Positions 16,159 to 26,101 of a DNA stretch of 64,000 nt are shown here, piece after piece. How positions within the stretch are numbered: the stretch's first letter is position 1; each line of letters opens with the position of its first letter. The stretch is taken from positions 1 to 64,000 of the forward strand of contig NZ_ATYS01000009.1 in NCBI RefSeq assembly GCF_000427805.1, given 5' to 3'. Made by a program: the position numbers and the translations under genes. The notes beneath the pieces are model-generated. The model was not told the DNA's origin. It did no database searches and saw only the letters and a list, made by a program, of their open reading frames with translations. Source of the stretch: Budvicia aquatica DSM 5075 = ATCC 35567 (lineage in GTDB: Bacteria; Pseudomonadota; Gammaproteobacteria; Enterobacterales; Enterobacteriaceae).

Positions 16159-17874
16159 ATGCAACAAAAATGTCAAAGTGCCCGTGATTTATGGTCCCAG
16201 CTTGATGCCCTGCGTTTAGGGATGAACTACAGCAAAGAAGATACCAAAAAGCCTCAGGTCCTGATTGATGACTGTTATGGCGAGAGCCATCCGGGAAGCT
16301 TCCACTTAGGCGAACTGGGTTATGAAACGGTATTAGGCGTTCATGAAAGCGGTGGCCGGGCAGTGCGTCACCATGTGACGGATATCTGTGACGGTTGGGG
16401 GCAAGGCCACGACGGCATGAACTATATTCTGGCCTCCCGTGAAGCCATTGCCAATATGGTGGAAATCCATGCGTCGGTAGTGCCTTATGATGCCGGAGTA
16501 TTGATCTCTAGCTGTGATAAATCTATTCCGGCGCACCTGATCGCCGCGGCGCGGCTGGATATGCCATTACTGCATATTCCCGGCGGCTCTATGCGCCCGG
16601 CACCGAATATGAGCACCTCCGACTTAGGTGGCATTACCGCTAAGTTAAAGAAAGGGGAGATCAGCGTTAAGCAGGTCGAAGCCTATCAACAGTGTGGCTG
16701 CCCAACGGCCGGTGCCTGTCAGTTTATGGGCACGGCAAGTACCATGCAGTGTATGTCCGAAGCCTTAGGCATGGCGTTACCGGGCAGTGCACTGATCCCT
16801 GCCACCATGTCTGAAATTCGCCGTATGGCACGCGCTGCCGGGCATCAGGCGATGTATCTGGCTGAGAAGAATATTACTACCGGAAGAATTCTGACCCCTG
16901 CCGCATTTGAGAATGCGATTAAGGTTCATGCTGCAATCGGAGGCAGTACCAACGGGCTTATTCACTTACCGGCCATTGCTCATGAACTGGGGTGGGAACT
17001 AAAACCGGAGGTGTTTGACCGCATTAATCATCAGATTCCTTACCTGACTAATATCCAGCCGAGCGGCGAGTATGTTACTGAATTAATGTGGTTTGCCGGC
17101 GGCATCCCGATGATCCAGTGGCTGCTGCGCGATCAACTCGATTTAGACGTGCTGACCGTCACCGGACGCTCTCTGGGGGATAACCTGGAGATGATTCAGC
17201 AGTCAGGCTTCTTTGAACGTAATCATGGCTATCTGGCGAACTATAAAGTCCAGCCGGAAGATGTGATTAGAAAACCGGAGTCAGCAACCAAGAAAGGCTC
17301 AATTGCCATTCTAAAAGGCAATATTGCACCGGACGGGGCAGTCATTAAGTACGCCGCCTGTCGTGCTGATATGCATCAGCATATCGGGCCGGCCAAAGTA
17401 TTTAATTCAGAAGAAGACGCACAGCAAGCCATTATCCATAACCAAGTGGAGCCGGGCGATGTGCTGTTTATTCGCTATGAAGGGCCAAAAGGCTCTGGCG
17501 CGCCAGAAATGCTAATGACCACCGATGCGATCGTTTATGACAATCGTCTGGACGGTCGGGTTGCTTTGATTACCGACGGTCGTTTCTCCGGCGCAACCAG
17601 CGGGCCGTGCGTGGGCCATGTATCCCCGGAAGCGGCTGACGGTGGACCAATAGCCCTAATTGAAGACGGTGATGTGATTGAAATGAACGTACCGGAGCGC
17701 AAGCTTAACATTATTGGTGTTAACGGTGAGCGTAAAACCGAGCAGGAAATTGATGCCATTATGGCTGAACGTAAGAGCCGTTGGGTTCGTCCGGACTACT
17801 CTGCCCGCAGAGGAATCTATAAGCAGTTTACAGAAAGAGCTGCGTCACTGATGGCCGGTGCTTACACCAGTTAG
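16159..17874 (+). CDS. IlvD/Edd-family sugar-acid dehydratase
   Basis: The 571-residue protein belongs to the iron-sulfur dehydratases (dihydroxyacid, 6-phosphogluconate and aldonate dehydratases). Cys39 (DDCYGES), Cys119 (SSCDKSIP) and Cys187 (TAGACQFMGTA) match the three cluster ligands of the family's [2Fe-2S] sugar-acid members. HAAIGGSTNGLIHLPAIAHE and the C-terminal FSGATSGPCVGHVSPEA are also typical. It removes water from C2-C3 of an aldonate to give a 2-keto-3-deoxy acid. Neighbouring genes suggest a non-phosphorylated substrate: a sugar-acid carrier before it and a YagE-type aldolase after it, as with YagF/YagE in E. coli. The start is the ATG at 16159 with TGAGGA upstream, not the earlier ATG at 16129. 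Confidence 0.9.
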   Translation: MQQKCQSARDLWSQLDALRLGMNYSKEDTKKPQVLIDDCYGESHPGSFHLGELGYETVLGVHESGGRAVRHHVTDICDGWGQGHDGMNYILASREAIANMVEIHASVVPYDAGVLISSCDKSIPAHLIAAARLDMPLLHIPGGSMRPAPNMSTSDLGGITAKLKKGEISVKQVEAYQQCGCPTAGACQFMGTASTMQCMSEALGMALPGSALIPATMSEIRRMARAAGHQAMYLAEKNITTGRILTPAAFENAIKVHAAIGGSTNGLIHLPAIAHELGWELKPEVFDRINHQIPYLTNIQPSGEYVTELMWFAGGIPMIQWLLRDQLDLDVLTVTGRSLGDNLEMIQQSGFFERNHGYLANYKVQPEDVIRKPESATKKGSIAILKGNIAPDGAVIKYAACRADMHQHIGPAKVFNSEEDAQQAIIHNQVEPGDVLFIRYEGPKGSGAPEMLMTTDAIVYDNRLDGRVALITDGRFSGATSGPCVGHVSPEAADGGPIALIEDGDVIEMNVPERKLNIIGVNGERKTEQEIDAIMAERKSRWVRPDYSARRGIYKQFTERAASLMAGAYTS

Positions 17875-17880
17875 TCATCA

Positions 17881-17919
17881 TCAGGCAGGCGTCGGTGGAT
17901 TGAGCTGAGGCCTGCCTGA
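17881..17919 (+). other. Intercistronic hairpin in right-hand operon
   Basis: TCAGGCAGGC and GCCTGCCTGA form a perfect 10-bp stem with a 19-nt loop, 6 bp after the dehydratase stop. There is no T tract, so it is more likely an mRNA stability or partial-termination element than a full terminator. Confidence 0.5.
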
Positions 17920-17992
17920 ATAGCGCCTAAGTGGTGCATAAACAGTACCCGACGATGGGACGGTTTAATTTTATAGGCAATAAGGTAAAACA

Positions 17993-18910
17993 ATGGCTGA
18001 TCTGAACAAATTTAGAGGTGTTTTTCCACCGGTACCGACAATTTTTGATACCAACGGGCAACTGGATACACAGGGAATGGGTCGACTGATCGACAAGCTG
18101 GTCGATGACGGCGTCGACGGGATGCTGATTTTGGGCAGCGGCGGTGAGTTTTGTCATATGCCAAAAGAACAGCGATTTGAGGTGGCTGAGTTTGCCGTTA
18201 AGCATATTGCGGGGCGCGTGCCGGTATTATTAGGTATCAGTAGCCCGAGTACTCAAGAAGTGATTGAGTTTGGCCTTCATGCCGATAAACTCGGGGTTGA
18301 TGCGGTTCTGGTATTGAATCCTTATTACGCACTACTCAATGATGACTTTATCTATCATCATTTCCGTACGGTGGCAGAGAATATCTGTTCTCCGGTTATT
18401 TTATATAATTTCCCTGCGCTTACCGGACAAGATATCAGCGTTGATTTGATCGCCAGATTAGCCACAGACGTAGCTAATATCATTGGTATTAAAGACACTG
18501 TAGATAATATTAGTCATATTCGCGAAACCGTTAATCAGGTTCGCCCGATTCGTCCTGACTTTGTGATTTTTTCAGGCTATGACGAATATATGATGGATAC
18601 CTTGGTCATGGGCGGGAACGGCGGGATCCCGGCAACGGCTAACTTTGCGCCAGAGATAACCTGCGGAATTTATCGGGCATTTAAGCGCAAAGAGTATCAG
18701 ACGATGTTTGAGCTTCAGTGCCAGCTCTCTAAGCTGTCAACGGTATACAGTTTGGAAACCCCGTTCTTTGGTGTTATCAAGCAGGCGATTCGCTTAACCG
18801 GCCTGGATATTTCAACCCAGGTTTTAGCGCCGGTAAAACCGTTATCATCAGAGAAAAAACAGCGCCTGATGAAGGTGTTGAAATATGCGGGAGTCGCTTA
18901 TCAGGAGTAG
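17993..18910 (+). CDS. YagE-like 2-keto-3-deoxy-sugar-acid aldolase, copy 2
   Basis: A 305-residue class I aldolase of the DHDPS superfamily. Lys167 (IIGIKDT) forms the Schiff base and Tyr138 (LYNFPALTGQD) is the partner. The loop GSGGEF (49-54) marks it as YagE-type. It is a close paralogue of the copy at 11.0-11.9 kb: the first 16 residues and the active-site strands are nearly the same, while surface segments and the C terminus differ. It should cleave the product of the dehydratase encoded just upstream into pyruvate and an aldehyde. AAGGT precedes the ATG. It is last in the operon and is followed by a strong terminator. Confidence 0.88.
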   Translation: MADLNKFRGVFPPVPTIFDTNGQLDTQGMGRLIDKLVDDGVDGMLILGSGGEFCHMPKEQRFEVAEFAVKHIAGRVPVLLGISSPSTQEVIEFGLHADKLGVDAVLVLNPYYALLNDDFIYHHFRTVAENICSPVILYNFPALTGQDISVDLIARLATDVANIIGIKDTVDNISHIRETVNQVRPIRPDFVIFSGYDEYMMDTLVMGGNGGIPATANFAPEITCGIYRAFKRKEYQTMFELQCQLSKLSTVYSLETPFFGVIKQAIRLTGLDISTQVLAPVKPLSSEKKQRLMKVLKYAGVAYQE

Positions 18911-18948
18911 GGTTCTGAGCGTGATGCTACTGCAGGTTTGATGCGTGT

Positions 18949-18990
18949 AAAATGAGCTACCCCAAAGCGTTTTAGGGTGGCTCATTTTGC
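18949..18990 (+). terminator. Intrinsic terminator of right-hand sugar-acid operon
   Basis: AAAATGAGCTACCC and GGGTGGCTCATTTT pair over 14 positions with one mismatch and an 11-nt loop. It lies between the aldolase and the convergent regulator gene and can act in both directions. Confidence 0.85.
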
Positions 18991-19010
18991 TTAACCCGAC
19001 TCAGCCGTTG

Positions 19011-19766
19011 TTATTTTAGCTGTAAAGACAATCGCTTTCCGGCTTCAATCACCAGAGAGGCCAGATGTTCCCGTTTATCGTCAGGGATCTGGAAGGCGAC
19101 GCCTGACATACTGATAGCCGCAATCACTTTGCCCTGAGGATTTCTGACCGGAACTGCAATACAGCGCACGCCCTGACTGTCTTCTTCATCATCATAGGCC
19201 CAGCCTTTAACGCGAATCTCAGCCAGCGCCTGTTTTAGCTTAAACTTATCGGTAATCGTGGTATCAGTAAAACGCTGGAGCTGCTGATCGTCCGGAAGCA
19301 GGGCATCGACTTCGTCATCGGTTAACCAAGCCATTAAGACTTTACCCAGACCGGAACTGTGCAATGAAAGCCGTTTTCCTTCCCAGCTCCGAATAATAAT
19401 AGCCTGAGGACTTTCCAGCTTGGTGAGATAAATCGGTGAAGACCCCTGCAACACGCCGAGATGACAGGTGAGATTGGTTTTATCTCGCAGATCGCTTAAT
19501 ACCGGCAGGGCGATCTTTTTAATATCGTATTGTTCAACCGCTTTATTACCAAACTCATACAGCCGTAATCCAAGGTAATATTTATCAGCATCCTGACGAA
19601 GTAAACCATGGGCTACCATCCCGTTCAGCAATGATGATGTACTACTTTTGGCGATACCAACGTCCTGGTATATCTGGCTAAAGGTCGCGCCATTTTTATC
19701 AGATAAGTAGTCACAAATGCGAACCACCTTATCGAGAGCCGGAATCTGAGTTGTGATTGTTTTCAT
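19011..19766 (-). CDS. IclR-family transcriptional regulator
   Basis: A 251-residue protein with an N-terminal winged helix-turn-helix (about 8-65: IPALDKVVRICDYL, FSQIYQDVGIAKSSTSSLLNGM). A C-terminal IclR ligand domain follows, including LHSSGLGKVLMAWL and the conserved DEEDSQGVRCIAVPV. IclR proteins often control sugar-acid genes from nearby; E. coli YagI (XynR) next to yagEF and RhmR next to rhmT are examples. This is the only regulator in the 2.2-19.8 kb island. It is therefore the best candidate to bind the three GTTC/GAAC operator pairs, as a repressor or activator released by a pathway intermediate (inferred). No clear copy of the operator was seen in its own upstream region. Confidence 0.9.
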   Translation of the reverse strand: MKTITTQIPALDKVVRICDYLSDKNGATFSQIYQDVGIAKSSTSSLLNGMVAHGLLRQDADKYYLGLRLYEFGNKAVEQYDIKKIALPVLSDLRDKTNLTCHLGVLQGSSPIYLTKLESPQAIIIRSWEGKRLSLHSSGLGKVLMAWLTDDEVDALLPDDQQLQRFTDTTITDKFKLKQALAEIRVKGWAYDDEEDSQGVRCIAVPVRNPQGKVIAAISMSGVAFQIPDDKREHLASLVIEAGKRLSLQLK

Positions 19767-19965
19767 TGATGTACTTGTATGATTGGAATTGTCGTAGACG
19801 TTAATCGAATTCAGTATTACAGACAGTATAACTAATTTAGGTCATCTGTCATACGCACAATCAGTCAAACCCCCGTGATTCATAGCGATTTTCGGTAATT
19901 TGTGCATATGACTAAAAAAAACGGGCATCCTTAAAATTTAACCGATGCCCGGGTTATGAGATGAA

Positions 19966-22900
19966 TTATCCGATGGTCATCAGGCTGGCATTTCCCCCCG
20001 CGGCCGCAGTATTAATACTCAGGGCCCGCTCCACCACTAAGCGCTCCAGTAAGATATTACTGTTACCGCAGGCAAAGCCTTGAACCGAAACAATCGGCCC
20101 GTCGCGCCGGGCAAGCTGTTGGCAAACGTCTTTGAGTTTATCACTGTCTCCGTGGTAGATAACCGCATCAAACTGAGCGTCAGAACTCTGCCAGTCGGCA
20201 ATAAAGCCAATCTTTTTCTGTACCGAGTCAGGGAAGTTTTTATACCAAGTTCGGGTGGTTTTATCGTCTATCCATAGCGCATTAGACCCCACGGCCAGCA
20301 CGGCGGCTAATTGAATCAGTGCGTCCTCTTCTGAATGATTAAGGCACAGCACGCTATCGCGCGGCAGCAGGGCGTAACTATTGCGCTCACCGGTCGGGCC
20401 ATTAAGTAAGCGAATGGTGCCCGACTGAGAGTTATCCCGATAGCTATCACAGACTGCCGCAAGTGGCAGATTGTATTGGTTAACGGCCCAGGCTTTAAAT
20501 TGCTCCAGCGGCTGCAACAGCAGATCTCTGCCCCGGGTATCAATATGGTGCAAGTCATCTGAGCGCTGGAAGGCTTTAGTCAATGCGTCGGTAGGGCGAT
20601 GAGAGAGCAAACGGTAAAGGTACAGCGGCCCGCCGGCTTTAGGACCCGTTCCTGATAATCCCTCGCCGCCAAAAGGCTGGACGCCGACCACCGCACCGAC
20701 AATATTGCGGTTCACGTACAGGTTACCGACCCGAGCCTGCTCAGTAATCTGGCTGATTGTTTCATCAATGCGGGTATGAATTCCCATTGTCAGTCCATAG
20801 CCGGCGGCGTTGATCTGACTAACCAATTCACTGATGTTTTCTCTTTGGTAGCGCACGACGTGCAGCACCGGGCCGAAGACCTCTTTCGTCAGTTCATCAA
20901 TGCTATCGAGTTCAATTAAGGTGGGTTTAACAAAGGTGCCTTTAGACCATACGGACTCATCGGCCTCCGGATAGAAAACCGCCTGATAAACCGGATGGCC
21001 TTTGGCCCGCATCACCTGAATATGCTGTTCAATATTCGCTTTAGCTTCACTATCAATGACCGGACCGATATCGGTAGACAGGCGATCGGGGTTGCCCATC
21101 GTACATTCAGCCATTGCCCCTTTTAGCATTTCAATCGTCCGGTCGGCGATATCTTCCTGTAGGCAGAGAATACGTAAGGCCGAACAGCGCTGGCCCGCGC
21201 TGTCAAAGGCCGATGCCACTACGTCGGTCACCACCTGTTCAGTCAACGCTGAAGAGTCGACAATCATGGCATTCAGCCCGCCGGTTTCAGCGATCAGCGG
21301 AGTAGGTTGGCCATTGTGATCCAGTCGTCCGGATAAGTTACGCTGTAACATCTGTGCGACTTCGGTGGAGCCGGTAAACATCACGCCTTTAACCCGATTG
21401 TCACCCACCAGTTTTGCGCCGATGATTTCACCTTTGCCCGGCAGCAGTTGAACGGCTCCGGCGGGAATACCTGCCTGATGCATCAGTTTAATCATCTGGC
21501 TGGCAATCAGCGGCGTTTGCTCTGCCGGCTTAGCCAAAACGGTGTTACCGGCGGCCAGCGCAGCCGCAATCTGGCCGGCAAAGATCGCCAGCGGGAAGTT
21601 CCACGGGCTAATACAGACCACCGGCCCGAGCGGACGATAGCTGTCATTACTGAAATCATGCTGTACCAGCTCGGCATAATAGCGCAGGAAGTCGATGGCC
21701 TCTCTGACTTCAGATATGGCGTTATTAAAGGTTTTGCCTGCTTCGCGGACTAATAGCCCAATCATCGGTTGAAGCTGGTTTTCCAGCATTGATGCGCTAC
21801 GATTTAGCAGTTCAGCCCGGCGCTCTGGCGGCGTTGCAAACCAAATTGGCGCGCTGTTCACTGCGGCTTCAATGGCCCGGTCAACATCCTGTTCGGTGGC
21901 ATCGGTGACATAGCCGACACAGTCTCTGGCATCCGCCGGATTAAACACTTTAACCGGCGTGCGTTCACCATCAAGTAGTGCATCAATCAGCGGGGCTGAT
22001 TGCCATTCCTGAGTTGCTCCCGATAACAGGGCGCTGGAGAGCGAAGCTAAACGCTGTTCATTAGACAAATCCAGACCGTAAGAATTCAGGCGAACGCCGG
22101 CATATAAACCTCTTGGCAGTGGAATGCGCTGATGAGGTCTGCCTAATTCACCTTCTACTGCTGACTGAGACTCAATGATTTTGGCCGGATCGGCAACCAG
22201 TTCATCAAGTGAAATTGCGCTATCGGCAATACGATTAACAAACGAGGTATTCGCGCCGTTCTCAAGTAATCGACGAACCAGATAGGCGAGCAGCGTTTCA
22301 TGGGTTCCTACCGGAGCATAGATGCGGCAAGGTCGATTGAGTTTGCCATCGCTGTGCTTTCCGACCACCTGAAAATAGAGCGGTTCCCCCATACCGTGCA
22401 GGCACTGGAACTCATACTGTCCGGGGTAATAATTTTGACCAGCCAGATAATAGATGGCTGACAGAGTATGGGCATTGTGGGTGGCGAACTGAGGATAAAT
22501 AGCTTCAGGCACGGCCAGCAATTTACGCGCACAGGCCAGGTAGGCGATGTCGGTATACACCTTACGGGTATAAACCGGATAGCCTTCAAGACCGTCAACC
22601 TGAGCGCGTTTGATTTCGCTGTCCCAGTAGGCGCCTTTTACTAAACGAATCATCAGCCGGTGCTGGCTACGGTGGGCCAGATCGATCAGATAGTCGATAA
22701 CGTACGGGCAGCGTTTTTGATAAGCCTGAACCACAAAGCCAATGCCGTTCCAGTTAGCCAACTTAGGTTCGAAACACAGTTTTTCCAGCAGGTCTAATGA
22801 GATCTCTAACCGGTCTGCTTCTTCAGCATCAATATTCAGCCCGATATCGTACTGACGCGCCAGTAGGGTCAGTTCCAGCAGGCGCGGATAGAGTTCATCC

Positions 22901-23940
22901 ATTACCCGCTCATACTGTGCCCGACTATAGCGAGGGTGCAGCGCCGATAGCTTGATGGAAATACCCGGGCCTTCATATATCCCGCGGCCGTTTGCGGCTT
23001 TGCCAATGGCATGAATAGCTTGTTGATAAGAGAACAGATAACGTTGAGCATCTTTTTCGGTTAAAGCCGCTTCGCCTAACATATCGTAAGAGTAACGAAA
23101 GCCTTTTTCTTCCTGCTTATGAGCGTTGGCTAACGCTTCTGAAATAGTCTCACCGGTGACAAACTGTTCGCCCATCAGGCGCATCGCCATATCAACCCCT
23201 TTGCGGATCAGGGGTTCACCACTTTTACCAATAATTCGATTAAGCGATGACGAGAGTTGAGACTCATTATGGGTCGAGACCAGTTTGCCGGTCAGTAATA
23301 ACCCCCAGGTGGCGGCATTAACGAACAGAGAAGGGCTTTGCCCGATATGAGAGTGCCAATTGCCGTTACTGATTTTGTCGCGGATAAGGGCGTCTCGGGT
23401 GGCTTTGTCGGGAATGCGCAGTAAGGCTTCGGCCAGACACATCAGGGCAACGCCTTCTGATGATGACAGCGAGAACTCCTGGAGTAACCCCTGGACCATA
23501 CCGGCCCGGCCAATACTATTTTTTTGGTTGCGCAGTTTCTCTGCCAGCTTATAGGCCAATTGGTGGGTCGATTGTGCTTGTTCCGCCGTCAGTTTGGCCT
23601 GCTCGAGTAATCGGGGGATAATTTCAGTTTCCGGCGTGCGATAAGCCGCGGTAATGGCCGCCCGGCTGACCGACTGGGGTAAAATATTCTCAGCAAATTC
23701 CAAAAATGGCTGATAACCCTGTTGTGTAGCAGGTTCAGCGATGAGCTCGCCGTCTGATTTGTTGTCCTGACCGTTGGTTGATAGCTCCGCGGGAATGTTT
23801 CCCCCCTCAAGCTGTTCGAGGTAGTTAAAGATGGCCTGTTTGATTAACCAATGAGGTGTGCGGTCGACGGTATGGGCCGCTTTTTTTATTCTGTCGCGCG
23901 TCGCTTCATCCAGCTTCACGCCCATGGTAGTCATTGCCAT
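19966..23940 (-). CDS. putA: PutA, trifunctional proline dehydrogenase / P5C dehydrogenase / repressor
   Basis: The 1324-residue protein oxidises proline to glutamate in two steps at the membrane and represses put genes when proline is absent. The ribbon-helix-helix DNA-binding domain is at residues 1-48 ([19 protein letters not shown]). The FAD proline dehydrogenase barrel covers about 260-610 ([38 protein letters not shown]). The aldehyde dehydrogenase part covers about 650-1120, with PWNFPLAIF, the Glu of ETGGLNAM and the catalytic Cys near 920 in [10 protein letters not shown]. Length and sequence follow the E. coli enzyme closely throughout. The start has AGAGG upstream. It is divergent from putP, with PutA-type operator motifs in between. 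Confidence 0.97.
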   Translation of the reverse strand: MAMTTMGVKLDEATRDRIKKAAHTVDRTPHWLIKQAIFNYLEQLEGGNIPAELSTNGQDNKSDGELIAEPATQQGYQPFLEFAENILPQSVSRAAITAAYRTPETEIIPRLLEQAKLTAEQAQSTHQLAYKLAEKLRNQKNSIGRAGMVQGLLQEFSLSSSEGVALMCLAEALLRIPDKATRDALIRDKISNGNWHSHIGQSPSLFVNAATWGLLLTGKLVSTHNESQLSSSLNRIIGKSGEPLIRKGVDMAMRLMGEQFVTGETISEALANAHKQEEKGFRYSYDMLGEAALTEKDAQRYLFSYQQAIHAIGKAANGRGIYEGPGISIKLSALHPRYSRAQYERVMDELYPRLLELTLLARQYDIGLNIDAEEADRLEISLDLLEKLCFEPKLANWNGIGFVVQAYQKRCPYVIDYLIDLAHRSQHRLMIRLVKGAYWDSEIKRAQVDGLEGYPVYTRKVYTDIAYLACARKLLAVPEAIYPQFATHNAHTLSAIYYLAGQNYYPGQYEFQCLHGMGEPLYFQVVGKHSDGKLNRPCRIYAPVGTHETLLAYLVRRLLENGANTSFVNRIADSAISLDELVADPAKIIESQSAVEGELGRPHQRIPLPRGLYAGVRLNSYGLDLSNEQRLASLSSALLSGATQEWQSAPLIDALLDGERTPVKVFNPADARDCVGYVTDATEQDVDRAIEAAVNSAPIWFATPPERRAELLNRSASMLENQLQPMIGLLVREAGKTFNNAISEVREAIDFLRYYAELVQHDFSNDSYRPLGPVVCISPWNFPLAIFAGQIAAALAAGNTVLAKPAEQTPLIASQMIKLMHQAGIPAGAVQLLPGKGEIIGAKLVGDNRVKGVMFTGSTEVAQMLQRNLSGRLDHNGQPTPLIAETGGLNAMIVDSSALTEQVVTDVVASAFDSAGQRCSALRILCLQEDIADRTIEMLKGAMAECTMGNPDRLSTDIGPVIDSEAKANIEQHIQVMRAKGHPVYQAVFYPEADESVWSKGTFVKPTLIELDSIDELTKEVFGPVLHVVRYQRENISELVSQINAAGYGLTMGIHTRIDETISQITEQARVGNLYVNRNIVGAVVGVQPFGGEGLSGTGPKAGGPLYLYRLLSHRPTDALTKAFQRSDDLHHIDTRGRDLLLQPLEQFKAWAVNQYNLPLAAVCDSYRDNSQSGTIRLLNGPTGERNSYALLPRDSVLCLNHSEEDALIQLAAVLAVGSNALWIDDKTTRTWYKNFPDSVQKKIGFIADWQSSDAQFDAVIYHGDSDKLKDVCQQLARRDGPIVSVQGFACGNSNILLERLVVERALSINTAAAGGNASLMTIG

Positions 23941-24543
23941 TTTATTTCCTCTTATCGCAGGTAGCCAAAACCAAGTAACAATCGCTAAACATCTCTGATG
24001 GTAAATCAGGCAGCGATAATGGTCTGAAAAACTAAAAATAGTAAAAAATGGTTATGCTGAATTGATAGATGATGGTTATTGAGAATAGGTGTAAATGGCA
24101 TGATGTTGCAACCTTGTTTAAATATGGTTGCACCTATTATGTGATCCCGATCCATCTTGGTGATTAATTCTATAGATGGAGTATTTTTAGGAATATATTC
24201 CAAAGGCTTGTAATTCATTGATACTGTATGGATAATTTCCCACTTTTGCCCAGTACAGTGGCAGCAAGCTTTTTATCCGAATCGATAAATAAATTTCTGA
24301 AATGAGACACGGTCACGGATATTTGTAATTTATTTGTTAAGTTATTTGTGTCTTTTAGAATTTATTGTATAGGCTAAATGATACTGAATCAGAGAAGGTG
24401 ATACCTGACAAGCGGCAATATGGAGCGCCTTTCAGTAATCAGAGATATGCGCGGTTAACCTGTTTTAGATGAAGTGCTACCAGCACGATACATAACATAT
24501 AACGTTAACTTAATGATGAGAATACCGGAATGCGGAGAGCTAC
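23941..24543. promoter_or_regulatory. putA-putP divergent control region with PutA operator motifs
   Basis: PutA proteins bind sites containing GTTGCA. Such motifs occur at 24105-24110 and 24127-24132. The first lies within the palindrome GTTGCAAC, so the opposite strand also reads GTTGC. Their position, upstream of both start codons, supports joint repression of putA and putP when proline is low. A 70-codon open frame at 24006-24218 lies across this region but has no supporting features and is not called. Confidence 0.6.
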
Positions 24544-26034
24544 ATGAACGACAGTATGCCGATGTTAGTGACCTTTGTGGTCTATATTGTAGGGATGGTA
24601 GCTATCGGGCTTATCGCCTATCGTGCCACCAATAACTTTGGTGATTTTATTTTAGGCGGCCGTCGGTTAGGCAGCTTTGTCACAGCATTATCTGCCGGTG
24701 CTTCCGATATGAGCGGCTGGCTGTTAATGGGATTACCGGGGGCGGTATTTCTTTCCGGAATATCAGAAAGCTGGATTGCGATTGGTTTGACTATCGGGGC
24801 CTATTTAAACTGGCGTTTTGTTGCCGGTCGCCTTCGGGTTCATACCGAAGTTAACCACAATGCGCTGACGCTGCCTGACTATTTCACCACCCGTTTTGAA
24901 GATAAAAGTCGTATCTTACGCATTTTTTCTGCCCTGATTATTTTGGTTTTCTTCACTATCTATTGTGCATCAGGGGTCGTTGCCGGTGCGCGTCTGTTTG
25001 AAAGTACCTTCGGCTTAAGCTATGGAACGGCGCTTTGGGTTGGCGCTTTAGCCACCATTGCCTATACCTTTATTGGCGGTTTTTTAGCGGTAAGCTGGAC
25101 GGATACCGTTCAGGCAACATTAATGATTTTTGCCCTGATTCTAACGCCGGTGATGGTGATTATTGCCGTAGGGGGTATTGATAGCTCGATGCTGGTGATC
25201 GCGGCGAAAAACCCTGAAAATCTGGATATGTTTAAGGGGCTGAACGTTATTGCCATTATCTCTTTGTTGGGCTGGGGGCTAGGTTATTTCGGTCAGCCAC
25301 ATATTCTGGCTCGCTTTATGGCCGCTGATTCTCACCACGTTATTCATAATGCTCGTCGCATCAGTATGACCTGGATGATCTTCTGTCTTGCCGGAGCGGT
25401 TGCGGTGGGCTTCTTTGGTATTGCTTTCTTCTCTAATAATCCGTCGCTGGCCGGTAACGTGAATGAAAACGGCGAGCGGGTATTTATTGAGTTAGCCATG
25501 CTGCTGTTTAATCCGTGGATTGCCGGCATTTTACTGTCTGCCATTCTTGCGGCGGTAATGAGTACCCTAAGCTGTCAGCTATTAGTGTGTTCCAGTGCGC
25601 TGACCGAAGACTTCTATAAAGCTTTTTTACGCAATAAGGCAAGCCAAAACGAGTTGGTTTGGGTAGGGCGCTTTATGGTGCTATTGATCGCTATCATCGC
25701 TATTTTGCTGGCATCAAATCCGGATAACCGGGTGCTTGGCTTAGTAAGCTATGCATGGGCCGGCTTTGGCGCGGCGTTTGGTCCGGTTGTGCTGCTGTCG
25801 GTGGTGTGGTCTGGCATGACCCGTAACGGTGCTCTTGCCGGTATGCTGATTGGTGCTGCGACCGTCATTATCTGGAAGCAATATGCCTGGTTTGGCCTGT
25901 ATGAAATCATCCCGGGCTTTATCTTCGCCACTATCGGTATTTTTGTTTTCAGCATGGTCGGCAACCGTCCGACAGAAAAAATGCTGTCACGCTTTAATAC
26001 CGCCGAGAAAGAGTTTCAGAGCGTAAAAGAATAA
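24544..26034 (+). CDS. putP: PutP, sodium/proline symporter
   Basis: A 496-residue sodium:solute symporter with about 13 membrane segments that imports proline with Na+. Family signatures include GDFILGGRRLGSFVTALSAGASDMSGW near the N terminus, GWGLGYFGQPHILARFMA in the middle, and ILAAVMSTLSCQLLVCSSALTEDFYK. These match E. coli PutP closely, including the Ser/Thr-rich segment of the Na+ site. GGAGAG precedes the ATG. With the divergent putA it forms the complete proline-utilisation pair. An intrinsic terminator follows. Confidence 0.97.
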   Translation: MNDSMPMLVTFVVYIVGMVAIGLIAYRATNNFGDFILGGRRLGSFVTALSAGASDMSGWLLMGLPGAVFLSGISESWIAIGLTIGAYLNWRFVAGRLRVHTEVNHNALTLPDYFTTRFEDKSRILRIFSALIILVFFTIYCASGVVAGARLFESTFGLSYGTALWVGALATIAYTFIGGFLAVSWTDTVQATLMIFALILTPVMVIIAVGGIDSSMLVIAAKNPENLDMFKGLNVIAIISLLGWGLGYFGQPHILARFMAADSHHVIHNARRISMTWMIFCLAGAVAVGFFGIAFFSNNPSLAGNVNENGERVFIELAMLLFNPWIAGILLSAILAAVMSTLSCQLLVCSSALTEDFYKAFLRNKASQNELVWVGRFMVLLIAIIAILLASNPDNRVLGLVSYAWAGFGAAFGPVVLLSVVWSGMTRNGALAGMLIGAATVIIWKQYAWFGLYEIIPGFIFATIGIFVFSMVGNRPTEKMLSRFNTAEKEFQSVKE

Positions 26035-26060
26035 CGACTTAAGCTATCAGCCTTCCTATC

Positions 26061-26086
26061 TGGCGCCCGTAAGGGCGCCATTTTTG
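26061..26086 (+). terminator. Intrinsic terminator of putP
   Basis: TGGCGCCC-GTAA-GGGCGCCA, a perfect 8-bp stem with a tetraloop, followed by TTTTT. It also lies close to the end of the convergent GyrI-like gene. Confidence 0.9.
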
Positions 26087-26101
26087 TTTATGAAATAACG
26101 C

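Noticed and set aside
19767-19850. Possible GTTC/GAAC operator before the iclR gene (GTACTTGTATGATTGGAA)
   Set aside because: Spacing is off by two bases and both arms are imperfect, so autoregulation cannot be claimed.
24006-24218. 70-codon frame in the putA-putP gap
   Set aside because: Covers the PutA operator motifs, no ribosome binding site, no recognisable domain.
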